From JAFGTP01 sp964498725 (GTDB taxonomy: Bacteria; Fidelibacterota; UBA2242; JAFGTP01), in the NCBI GenBank assembly GCA_964498725.1, contig CAZCHS010000107.1, positions 1 to 11,460 on the forward strand: 11,460 nucleotides of DNA, read 5' to 3'. How positions within the stretch are numbered: the first letter of the stretch is position 1; each line of letters starts with the position of its first letter. The translations under genes were made by a program, and so were the position numbers. Below are positions 1 to 8,000 of this stretch, piece after piece. Under the pieces are notes generated by a model. The model saw nothing but the letters and a program-made list of their open reading frames with translations, ran no database searches and was not told the origin of the DNA.

Positions 1-16
1 TAATTTTATTTGTTTT

Positions 17-55
17 GCTTGAAAGATTTGAAAATTCATGAATAATTCAGGTTAA
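17..55 (-). repeat. 39-bp repeat, copy 1 (inverted relative to copy 2)
   Basis: Read on the minus strand, these 39 bases match 8713-8751 of the plus strand at 38 of 39 positions; the single difference is C here against T there, near the 3' end. The repeat covers the last codons and the TGA stop of the CYTH-Nudix gene plus 19 bp beyond. Its core is the perfect palindrome ATTCATGAAT. Homology stops sharply at both ends. Confidence 0.8.
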
Positions 56-926
56 GTTTATCTATTATTGATTTCAATTCTTCTTTTTTTATATATTTAT
101 CCAAAGCGGTAATCGGAACCCATTTTCGTTTACGAAAATCTTCCGGCCACCTCTTTAATTCTTTCGCATCATTCATAATAAACAGTTCTACATGGCAAGT
201 CCCATTCCATTTATGATACTCATATTCACCGATTTTTTTACCGATGGTACCAAGCACTCCGGCTTCTTCGTAGGCCTCTTTTTGCGCCGATTCCTCTGCC
301 GTAAGCCCATGTTCAACAATGCCTTTGGGAAAGATCCATTTCTTTTTATTATTGGAGCGAATGATCAACGCTTTGGTAACGCCTTTATGTTTCCTGACCG
401 GAACAGCGCCGGATTGCCGGTAGATATTTTTCGTCTGTAAGTCAATATGATATTTTTGCAATAGTTTGTCATCAATACCATTCAGAGCGAGATGGTTGTT
501 TTGTAATGCAACCTCTTCGGTAATTTCCGCACCAAACCAGTCCGGTGGGCAGAATTCTTTGGCTTCTTGCTCACTGGGGAATTCCACCTCTGCTGCCACC
601 AGCCCGTTGTAGCGGTCTGCATAAATATCCAGTTCAATTATATACCGGTTGTAGGGAATATGATACCGCCGCTTTACAATGCGATGTTCCCGCGTCAGTG
701 GCCACAGCATCACAAATTGCTCTTTTGTAAGTTCTATTTCAATCTCTTCACGATTCAATCCTGTTCCCCGTTTTATGGTCTGGTAATATTGCTTACCCTT
801 TTTCCTGAAGCGAACTTCAATATCCTTACTTTCGATCGACAAATACCCTTGCAGAATTTTTTCATAGGCGTTTAAACGGTCAGGCATTTGTTTGACTAAA
901 AATTTTCGTTCTATTTCGCGGGCCAT
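36..926 (-). CDS. CYTH-Nudix fusion protein (putative triphosphate/polyphosphate hydrolase)
   Basis: A 296-aa protein with two catalytic folds. The N-terminal half (about 1-150) is a CYTH triphosphate-tunnel domain: it opens with the signature EIERK (E4, E6, K8), followed by basic VRFRKKG (39-45), TIKRG (50-54), acidic EIEIE (61-65), KRR (85-87), IELDIY (97-102) and AEVEF (112-116). The C-terminal half (about 170-296) is a DIPP-like Nudix domain with WIFPKG (197-202) and the Nudix helix KEAYEEAGV (216-224). CYTH enzymes cleave triphosphates such as thiamine triphosphate or inorganic tripolyphosphate; DIPP-type Nudix enzymes cleave diphosphoinositol, ApnA or polyphosphate. The Nudix box is not canonical: the first Glu is L208 and the Arg is K216, while E217, E220 and E221 remain. 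The ATG lies 4 nt after the ppk1 stop, with AAGAGAG about 10 nt upstream inside ppk1, so it is the last gene of the sixA-ppk1 operon. Domain identity is confident; the substrate is inferred from the neighbours. Confidence 0.88.
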   Translation of the reverse strand: MAREIERKFLVKQMPDRLNAYEKILQGYLSIESKDIEVRFRKKGKQYYQTIKRGTGLNREEIEIELTKEQFVMLWPLTREHRIVKRRYHIPYNRYIIELDIYADRYNGLVAAEVEFPSEQEAKEFCPPDWFGAEITEEVALQNNHLALNGIDDKLLQKYHIDLQTKNIYRQSGAVPVRKHKGVTKALIIRSNNKKKWIFPKGIVEHGLTAEESAQKEAYEEAGVLGTIGKKIGEYEYHKWNGTCHVELFIMNDAKELKRWPEDFRKRKWVPITALDKYIKKEELKSIIDKLNLNYS

Positions 927-930
927 AATT

Positions 931-2991
931 TTAACTCTCTTTATTTTTCAGGTACTCATAAAGATCAGTCTGTGCTCTGATTTTTTTGTCACTCTTACCT
1001 TTGACATAGGTGTTTTCCGGCTCATGGTTCACATAGCGCGATTTGGTATTATCATTCCATTGAATATTGAAATAATCTTTCAACTCATACTTAATCTTTT
1101 CATCATAAATAGGCGCTGCAACTTCAACCCGGCGATCAAGGTTTCTGACCATTAGATCAGCCGAGGAAATATAGAGTTTTTCATCACCATCATTGTAAAA
1201 CCAGTAAATGCGTGAGTGCTCCAAATATTTATCCACAATACAGTGAATCTCTATATTTTCACTGGTATCTTTTAATCCCGGCACAACCGAGCAGGTACTG
1301 CGCACGATCAACCTGATCTTGACACCGGCGCGACTGGCGCGATAGAGACGGTCGGTCATGGGTTTGTCCATCAGGTTATTAACCTTAATATTGATAGCTG
1401 CTTTTTTCCCGGCTTTGGCATTGCGTATCTCATTGTTGATCATCGCTCCCAGTTTTTTACGCATGTGAAAAGGGGAGATCAGCAAATGAGAAAAGCGGTA
1501 ATTTTGAAAATTATTAGACAGTAATTCAAAGACCCGTTTGACTTCCCTGGCAATTTCCTGATTATAGGTAAACAAGACATGGTCAGTATATAACCGGGCA
1601 GTGGATTCGTTGAAATTCCCCGTGGCAATGGCAACAAAGTTTTCTTTTTCACCTTTTTCACGGCGTGAGATCAAACAGAGTTTTGAATGCACCTTCATAC
1701 CGGGAATGGAACTGATCAGGGTCGCGCCGCTCTCTTCAAGTTTACGCGCCCATTTAATATTGGCTTCTTCGTCAAACCGGGCCTGTAATTCCATAACGAC
1801 CGTCACATTTTTACCGTTCAACACCGCGCTCATCAGAGCATTAACCACATTGGATTGATCTGCCAGCCGGTAAATCGTCATTTTGATAGACTTTACCTTG
1901 GGATCAATGGCTGCTTCCCGCAGAAGATCAATAAAACTATGAAAACTGTGGTAAGGATAATGCAACAAAATGTCCGACTGTCGAATACACTCAAAAACAC
2001 TGGGATATTTATCAAAATCAGGGTGCTCCAGGGGAGTAACAGAATCATAGAGTAGTTCCCTGGGATAATTGCCACTTCTGGAAAAGGACATCATATCGCT
2101 GGCATTGTGGTACCGGTTGCCGGGAATAATGCTTTGAAAATCCTGTAATTTTGTCTTTTGCAGAATATAATTGAGAAAATCTTCCGGCAATTTTCGGTGA
2201 TAAATAAGACGGACAACGGCACCACTCTCGCGGGTTTTAACAGACTTAGCGATTTTTTCATACATACTGGTACGAATGTCATCATCAAGATCAAATTCGG
2301 CATCCCGGGTGAGTTTGATGGTATAGGCATTGAATTCATCATACTGAAAAATACTGAAGACTTCTTGCAGGTTAAAGCGAATGATATCATCCATCATGAT
2401 CACATTTTTTTCGCCTTTTTGTGATGGAAGTTGCACAAATCGCGGTAAAACATCCACCGGAACTTTGATGAGAGCATGTTTTTGTTTTTCCGGATTGGAG
2501 TTTTTTTTCATAACAATCACAAGATATATTTCGCAGTTTTTCAGATAGGGGAATTTTTTGATGTTATCCAGCATAATCGGGATCAGGCGCGGGCGGACTT
2601 TACGGTCGAAATAGTGTTTGACAAATTTTTGGTGCTCCTCATTCAACTGGGTTTCATCGATAAAATAGATGCTGTATCTTTTGAGTTGTTCCTTTATATC
2701 TGTCAGGGTGTCATCAAAAATTTCGCGAAGTTTTTTCACCTTTGTCATGACCTCTTTCAGTACTGCTTCCGGTTTTTGTCCAAAATGCAGTGAGTAAGTC
2801 TTACCATAAGCAATTAACCGCTTCAGATTACCGACGCGGACACTAAAAAACTCATCCAGATTAGAACTGTAAATTCCCAGAAATTTCAGGCGCTCCAGAA
2901 GGGGAACGTTTTTATCCATTGCTTCCTGTAATACACGAGCATTAAAGGAGAGCCAGCTGATTTCACGATCAATATATTTCTTCTGTTTCAT
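931..2991 (-). CDS. ppk1: Polyphosphate kinase 1
   Basis: Reversibly transfers the gamma phosphate of ATP to polyphosphate through a phosphohistidine intermediate; in other bacteria it is peripheral to the membrane. At 686 aa it matches the usual PPK1 length (about 690). The N-terminal domain carries YIDREISWLSFNARVLQEA and the helix around GIYSSNLDEFF (39-49). The catalytic domains contain DILLHYPYHSF (340-350), ELQARFDEEANIKWA (401-415), KVHSKL (433-438), TGNFNESTARLYTDH (457-471) and KYLEHSRIYWF (588-598). H435 in KVHSK is the expected autophosphorylated histidine and H592 in YLEH the second catalytic histidine; by recall these have the same numbers as in E. coli PPK. Both are intact, so the enzyme should be active. 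Start: ATG 6 nt after the sixA stop, with only a weak GAG upstream, which suggests translational coupling. It is the middle gene of the operon. Confidence 0.97.
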   Translation of the reverse strand: MKQKKYIDREISWLSFNARVLQEAMDKNVPLLERLKFLGIYSSNLDEFFSVRVGNLKRLIAYGKTYSLHFGQKPEAVLKEVMTKVKKLREIFDDTLTDIKEQLKRYSIYFIDETQLNEEHQKFVKHYFDRKVRPRLIPIMLDNIKKFPYLKNCEIYLVIVMKKNSNPEKQKHALIKVPVDVLPRFVQLPSQKGEKNVIMMDDIIRFNLQEVFSIFQYDEFNAYTIKLTRDAEFDLDDDIRTSMYEKIAKSVKTRESGAVVRLIYHRKLPEDFLNYILQKTKLQDFQSIIPGNRYHNASDMMSFSRSGNYPRELLYDSVTPLEHPDFDKYPSVFECIRQSDILLHYPYHSFHSFIDLLREAAIDPKVKSIKMTIYRLADQSNVVNALMSAVLNGKNVTVVMELQARFDEEANIKWARKLEESGATLISSIPGMKVHSKLCLISRREKGEKENFVAIATGNFNESTARLYTDHVLFTYNQEIAREVKRVFELLSNNFQNYRFSHLLISPFHMRKKLGAMINNEIRNAKAGKKAAINIKVNNLMDKPMTDRLYRASRAGVKIRLIVRSTCSVVPGLKDTSENIEIHCIVDKYLEHSRIYWFYNDGDEKLYISSADLMVRNLDRRVEVAAPIYDEKIKYELKDYFNIQWNDNTKSRYVNHEPENTYVKGKSDKKIRAQTDLYEYLKNKES

Positions 2992-2997
2992 TTTGAT

Positions 2998-3492
2998 TCA
3001 TCTCAGGTTTTTTGGTTTTTCATAGACAAATAATCGACCGGTCCGGTGTTTTATTACAGACCATTCATCGATATCAAACTGAATTCCCGACACACAACAA
3101 GTGGGGTAATGATCAACCGTTTTTTCAAGCAGCAGATTAACTGTTTCATGAACCGTAGGATTATGGCCCACCAGCATGACAATATTGGTTTGAGAGTCGG
3201 TTTGCCGGATAATCTTTAGCAGGTCACCGGTACCACCAAAGTAGATCGATTTATCCTGCTCAATTTTATCGGGGGAATAGTTGAATTCGTCCGCAAATAT
3301 CTCAGCGGTTTGCAACGCGCGGCGGGCCGGACTGGAAATAATCAGTTGGGGCAGGGGATAATCGGATTTCAGGAATTCCGCCATTCGTTTTGCGTCGGAA
3401 TGACCACGGGGTTTTAAGTAACGATCAAAATCTTTGAGTTGGGCATGTCCCTGAATGGTTTTTGCGTGTCTGACAATATATAATTTCTTCAT
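2998..3492 (-). CDS. sixA: SixA-type phosphohistidine phosphatase
   Basis: A 164-aa histidine-phosphatase superfamily protein, the size of the short SixA branch. Visible motifs: YIVRHAKT with the nucleophile H9, DFDRYLKPRGHSDAKRMAEFL (21-41, typical of SixA), SSPARRALQTAE (53-64) with R57, and VGHNPTV (108-114) with the second histidine H110. SixA removes phosphate from phosphohistidine, for example on phosphotransfer domains. The chosen start is the ATG at 3492, preceded by GGAA about 7 nt upstream and giving the usual MKKLYIVRHA beginning. A TTG four codons upstream (3504) would add MEQS, but that stretch overlaps the likely ribosome binding site. It is the first gene of the operon, 6 nt ahead of ppk1. 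This suggests it may act on the PPK1 phosphohistidine or on a related phosphorylated partner; that role is inference. Confidence 0.92.
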   Translation of the reverse strand: MKKLYIVRHAKTIQGHAQLKDFDRYLKPRGHSDAKRMAEFLKSDYPLPQLIISSPARRALQTAEIFADEFNYSPDKIEQDKSIYFGGTGDLLKIIRQTDSQTNIVMLVGHNPTVHETVNLLLEKTVDHYPTCCVSGIQFDIDEWSVIKHRTGRLFVYEKPKNLR

Positions 3493-3519
3493 GCTTTGTT
3501 CCAATTTTTTATAATAGTG

Positions 3520-3547
3520 ACTATAATCTCTTAGATATGCAAGTAAA
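3520..3547 (-). promoter_or_regulatory. Candidate sigma-70-type promoter for sixA-ppk1-CYTH/Nudix
   Basis: On the minus strand, TTTACT (3547-3542) is followed after 16 nt by TATAGT (3525-3520), which matches the -10 consensus at 5 of 6 positions. It would start transcription about 20 nt ahead of the sixA ATG. The region is very AT-rich, so a chance match is possible. Confidence 0.3.
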
Positions 3548-3636
3548 TTACTAATGAAATTCTAAATATAGATCAGCGGGAATGGTTTAGTGAATGTAAA
3601 TATTTGGAAAAGATGCCCTGCTAATGAAATCTTTTA

Positions 3637-3665
3637 TTGCATAGCTATTTTCTGATACTTAAACT
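3637..3665 (+). promoter_or_regulatory. Candidate sigma-70-type promoter for proC
   Basis: TTGCAT (3637-3642) and TAAACT (3660-3665) are separated by 17 nt, placing the start of transcription about 20 nt before the proC ATG. Each box matches consensus at only about four positions, so this is a weak call in the divergent sixA/proC intergenic region (3493-3691). Confidence 0.3.
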
Positions 3666-3691
3666 AAGACTTTAAAAAAGAGGAAAATAAG

Positions 3692-4498
3692 ATGAAAGAG
3701 AATATTGCAATTATTGGTGCGGGCAATATCGGTGGCGCAATTGCCAATGGCTTAATTAAATCGGGAGATTATTCTGCTGAAAAAATTATTCTTACACGCC
3801 GGCATGGAAAGGGTCTGGAAAAATTCAAAAAGGCCGGTTTCACTGTCACGACAGATAATAATTCCGCAGTCAGAAATAGTTCTGTGGTTTTACTCTGTGT
3901 TGAACCTCACCAGGCGGGCGCTGTTCTGAATGGGATTAAAAAAGAGATAACTACCGGACATATATTGATCTCGGTTGTCTCAGCCCTTTCTATCAATGAA
4001 ATTTACAAAAAAATAGACCGGGAGGTAAAGGTTGTGCGGGCAATGCCCAATACCGCGATTTCCATTCGTCAATCCATGACCTGCCTGGCCGCGAACAAAC
4101 AGTCAAATTCCGCCCTGGAAATTGCTAAAACCATTTTTTTGAAAGTGGGCAAAGCGATTGTCATTGATGAAGAACAAATGGGTGCGGCAACTGCACTTGG
4201 CGCTTGCGGAATTGCCTTTTTTTTGCGGGCTATACGGGCGGCTTCCCAGGGTGGCATCGAAATTGGCTTCCACGCGGAGCAAGCCCTGGAAATTGCCACG
4301 CAAACCGCCATGGGCGCAGCCTCACTGCTGGCGAAAAACGGCAATCATCCCGAACAGGAAATCGATAAGGTCACCACGCCACTGGGATGTACCATTGCCG
4401 GCCTCAATCGTATGGAGCATGACGGGTTTAGTTCCGCTATGATCAAGGGAATCACAACTTCTGCCACAAAGTCCTGCGGATTGATTGATATTGAGTAA
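3692..4498 (+). CDS. proC: Pyrroline-5-carboxylate reductase
   Basis: Catalyses the last step of proline synthesis: NAD(P)H-dependent reduction of 1-pyrroline-5-carboxylate to L-proline in the cytoplasm. It is 268 aa, the normal ProC length. A Rossmann domain occupies the N-terminal half, with GAGNIG (9-14) at the nucleotide loop and the basic pair R36-R37 after the second strand, which favours NADPH. MPNTA (118-122) replaces the usual MPNTP. The helical dimerisation half shows TALGACGIAFFLRA (167-180), ATQTAMGAASLL (202-213) and DKVTTPLGCTIAGL (225-238); GACGIAF in place of SGSGPAY matches what I recall of Bacteroidota ProC. A good ribosome binding site, AGAGGA, sits about 7 nt before the ATG. 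The gene appears to be monocistronic: a 353-bp gap follows, and upstream it diverges from sixA. Confidence 0.95.
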   Translation: MKENIAIIGAGNIGGAIANGLIKSGDYSAEKIILTRRHGKGLEKFKKAGFTVTTDNNSAVRNSSVVLLCVEPHQAGAVLNGIKKEITTGHILISVVSALSINEIYKKIDREVKVVRAMPNTAISIRQSMTCLAANKQSNSALEIAKTIFLKVGKAIVIDEEQMGAATALGACGIAFFLRAIRAASQGGIEIGFHAEQALEIATQTAMGAASLLAKNGNHPEQEIDKVTTPLGCTIAGLNRMEHDGFSSAMIKGITTSATKSCGLIDIE

Positions 4499-4851
4499 TC
4501 CTGTTGTTCTCGGTATCTGTACGAGGGCAATAATGGGGAGTGAGGCAATAATTCTGAGAGGTGGGAATATTCACCGGGTAGCCTTTGGAAGGATTCAGCA
4601 ACTTCAAGGTTTGGGTAAATTCAGGAAGAACCAATCCCCGGAACTCGGATTTCCGGGCCTTTCCCTGAAAGGGAAATAATCCCCCAAGTGGGTCAAATCA
4701 AAAACATTTTTTCAGCAGGATTCAATTGTTATAAAAAACCCATTAAGTCCCTTATTATTGCTGTTTTGCTATAGATTATTTTTATTTGTAATTACCAAAG
4801 TGAAAACCTAAATTACGCATTGTTATTTTTCAACTTAATAAGAGAAAAACG
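4499..4851. other. Intergenic region with no convincing gene; GC-richer, hairpin-rich left half
   Basis: This 353-bp gap separates proC from the DUF2905-ileS operon and has two parts. The left part (about 4499-4680) is GC-richer and contains several self-complementary stretches. These include GGTG/CACC flanking GAATATTC (4560-4575) and two adjacent hairpins at 4637-4657 and 4660-4676. Short open frames run through it on both strands, but none has a ribosome binding site or a recognisable product. The right part (about 4681-4851) is strongly AT-rich and presumably holds the promoter of the downstream operon, though I could not pick out a convincing -35/-10 pair. I saw no tRNA and no T-box signature. 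The left part could be a structured RNA, an intergenic repeat or a decayed remnant. Confidence 0.5.
4637..4676. other. Pair of adjacent hairpins downstream of proC
   Basis: CCCGGAA (4637-4643) pairs with TTCCGGG (4651-4657) around a 7-nt loop. Two bases later TTTCCCT (4660-4666) pairs with AGGGAAA (4670-4676) around GAA. No T-run follows on either strand, so these are not a standard rho-independent terminator. They may protect the proC mRNA 3' end or belong to a structured element. Confidence 0.4.
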
Positions 4852-5073
4852 ATGTCACAATTCGGAAAAATTTTGGTAATCTTCGGATTTATTTTAATCG
4901 TAACAGGCATACTGGTCAGTTTCGGCAAAAATATACCCTTTTTGCAAAAACTTGGGCATTTGCCCGGTGACATCATTATTAAAAAAGACAATTTTGTGCT
5001 GTATTTTCCCTGGGTGACTTGTGGATTGATCAGTCTTTTTGTATATGTAATTATGAAAATCTTTCGACGCTAG
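4852..5073 (+). CDS. Small membrane protein of the DUF2905 family
   Basis: A 73-aa protein with two predicted membrane helices (about 5-23 and 51-70) joined by a short loop. The loop carries GHLPGDI (35-41), followed by a basic stretch (IIIKKD) and YFP (51-53), the hallmark of DUF2905. The basic tail KIFRR (69-73) would lie in the cytoplasm. The family has no established function that I know of. The ATG has a modest AGAG about 7 nt upstream. The gene ends 12 nt before ileS, and its TAG stop overlaps the ileS ribosome binding site, so the two are almost certainly co-transcribed and possibly translationally coupled. Confidence 0.88.
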   Translation: MSQFGKILVIFGFILIVTGILVSFGKNIPFLQKLGHLPGDIIIKKDNFVLYFPWVTCGLISLFVYVIMKIFRR

Positions 5074-5077
5074 GAGG
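5072..5077 (+). promoter_or_regulatory. Strong Shine-Dalgarno site fixing the GTG start of ileS
   Basis: A full AGGAGG lies 8 nt before the GTG at 5086 and overlaps the TAG stop of the preceding gene (5071-5073). This supports the GTG as the true start despite the rarer codon, and suggests coupling of the two genes. Confidence 0.85.
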
Positions 5078-5085
5078 ATCAACGA

Positions 5086-8000
5086 GTGATAAAGAAAGTA
5101 CCGACTAAAGTAGATTTTATAAAACTTGAACACGAAATGCTGGATATGTGGGACAAGGAAGACATATTCAACAAATTGCGTGAAAAAAATGCCAACGCCC
5201 CCAAATGGCGGTTTATCGACGGCCCCATCACCGCCAACAATCCCATGGGCGTTCATCACGCCTGGGGACGCTCGCTGAAAGATATATTTCACCGTTATAA
5301 AGCGATGAATGGTTATCAGACCCGCTATCAGAATGGCTTTGACTGCCAGGGACTGTGGGTGGAAGTTGAAGTAGAAAAAGAACTGGGCTTCAAATCCAAA
5401 ACCGATATTGAAGAATACGGCATTGAAAAATTTGTGCAGAAATGTAAAGACAGGGTCATAAAGTTTTCTAAAATTCAGAGCGAACAGTCCAAGCGTCTCG
5501 GATACTGGATGGACTGGGACAATTCCTATTACACCATGTCCGAAGAAAACAATTATACTATCTGGCAGTTCCTGAAAAAATGCCATGAAAAAGGCTGGAT
5601 TTTCAAAGGTCACGATGTCATGCCCTGGTGCCCGAAATGCGGCGCCGCCCTTTCCGAACACGAAATCGCCACAGAAGGGTACAAGGAAATGACCCACACC
5701 TCTATCACTGCGAAATTTCCACTGAAAGATAAAGATAGCGAATATTTACTGGTCTGGACAACCACCCCGTGGACGTTAACTTCCAATACTGCTGCTGCTG
5801 TTCATCCGGATGAAAATTATATAAAAGTAAAGCAAAACGACAATATCTATTACCTGATCGAAGGCCGTAAGGAAATTCTCAAGGGCAAAGGAAAATACGA
5901 AATTCTGGAAACCCTCAAAGGCAAAGACATGCTGGGTTGGGAATTTTATGGACCCTTTGATGAATTACCGGCGCAGCAGGGTGTCGTACATAAAATCATT
6001 CCCTGGGAAGATGTCACTGACACCGAAGGAACCGGAATCGTCCATATCGCCCCCGGTTGTGGTAAAGAAGACCACCAATTGGGAAAAGAACACAATTTAT
6101 CTGTCATCGCGCCTATCGATCAGTTTGGCAATTACCTGGAGGGTTTTGACTGGCTGTCCGGCAGAAATGTCGATGATGTGGTTGATGATATTCTGCAAAA
6201 TCTGCGGGATAAAGAATATAATTATAGTTATGATCCTTACACTCACAGGTACCCGATCTGCTGGCGCCATGGCACACCCCTGGTTTTCCGCCTGGTGGAC
6301 GAATGGTTTATTTCCATGGACGAAGTTCGTCATGACATTATGGAAGTGACCAAACAGATCACCTGGATGCCCTCTTATGGACTGGACCGGGAACTGGACT
6401 GGCTGCGCAATATGCATGACTGGATGATCTCCAAGAAACGTTTCTGGGGTCTGGCATTGCCGATTTATGAATGTAAATGCGGCAATATCGATGTTATCGG
6501 CAGCCGTGAAGAACTTCAGGATAGAGCTGTGGCTGGCTGGGAGGAATTTGACGGCCACACACCTCACAAACCTTATATTGACAAAGTGAAAATAAATTGT
6601 TCCAAATGCGGAGAAAAAGTAAGTCGTGTGGAAGATGTGGGCAATCCCTGGCTGGATGCCGGAATTGTACCTTATTCTACTTTGAAATACAGAACTGATA
6701 AAGAATACTGGAAAGAATGGTTTCCGGCGGAATTTATCACCGAATCCTTACCGGGACAATTCCGTAACTGGTTTTATGTATTATTGGCTATGAGTACGGT
6801 AATGGAAAATAAACCGCCTTTCGAACGAATTTTGGGCCACGCGCTGGTGAAAGATGAACATGGCGATGACATGCACAAAAGCGCCGGCAATGCCATCTGG
6901 TTTGACGATGCCGCGGAAAAAATGGGTGTCGATGTGATGCGCTGGATGTATGCCAATCACAATCCCTTCAACAATCTCAACTTCGGCTATTCCATTGCCA
7001 CAGAGACGCGTAAGCAATTGATCACTCTCTGGAATTCCTACTCATTCTTTGCTACTTATGCGGCATTGGATGGATATAATCCGGAAAAACATAACGTGGC
7101 CAAAGAAGACCTGGCAGAACTGGACCGCTGGTTGCTGGCAACCCTCAACAAACTGGTCAAGGAAACCCGGGCGGAATACGATGAATACCGTGCTGATAAA
7201 GCCATGAAACTGATCGATGTCTTTATCGAAGACCTGTCCAATTGGTATATTCGCCGCAGCCGCAGAAGATTCTGGAAATCCGATGATGACAATAATAAAT
7301 GGGCTGCATATCAGACCCTTTATACCGCACTGAAAACACTGATTCAGTTGCTGGCGCCGGTGATACCTTTTATCACTGACTATATTTATCAAAATCTTGT
7401 CCGTAATGTGGAAACTGACGCGCCTCAGAGCATTCATCTCACGGATTTTCCAAAAATCAGCGAAGAGTATATTGATGAAGAACTGATCAACAAGATCAAT
7501 ATGGTCATCAAACTGACAGGTTTAGGACGCGCCGCCAGGAACCAGGCGAATCTGAAAGTCCGTCAGCCTTTGGCTGAATTGTTGATCAAGGTGCCTGCTG
7601 ACCAGGATTCTGATATATTGAAAACCATGGAAAATCAATTCAAAGAAGAATTAAATGTAAAAAAAGTCCGCATACTTGAAAATGAGAATGAAATTGTAGA
7701 CTTTAGTGTTAAGCCCGATTTTGTTTCCCTGAAGGAAAAATTTACCAAAGAGATGGGGCAGATCATTGGCAAGTTGAAAAAAATGGATTCCGCGGATATT
7801 ATGGCACAGTTGGATGACCGGGGCTTCCTGAAATTATCCCTGAAATCCGGTGATGTTGTGCTGGAAAAATCTGATCTGATCATTGAAAAATCCGGTAAAG
7901 AAGGATATTCTGTTGCTACGGAATATGATTATATGGCAGCGGTAACTACCGAATTGACACCGGAGTTAGAAAAAGAAGGCCTGGTTCGTGATTTTATTCG

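Noticed and set aside
1479..2793. Long open frames opposite to and within ppk1
   Set aside because: They lie entirely inside a well-conserved PPK1 gene, lack ribosome binding sites and encode no recognisable domain; they are shadows of its codon pattern.
3493..3504. TTG upstream start for sixA
   Set aside because: It adds four residues absent from the family, and its codons cover the likely GGAA ribosome binding site of the ATG at 3492.
3551..3630. Two copies of CTAATGAAAT (3551-3560 and 3621-3630) as operator repeats between sixA and proC
   Set aside because: Only 10 bp in an AT-rich region, not symmetric and 70 bp apart; chance is a sufficient explanation.
4499..4851. T-box or other tRNA-sensing leader ahead of the ileS operon
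   Set aside because: The conserved T-box antiterminator sequence and a terminator with T-run before the first gene are both missing.
4894..5697. 267-codon open frame on the minus strand across DUF2905 and the start of ileS
   Set aside because: Both sense genes are strongly supported by motifs and by AGGAGG; the antisense product is Phe-rich and resembles no family.
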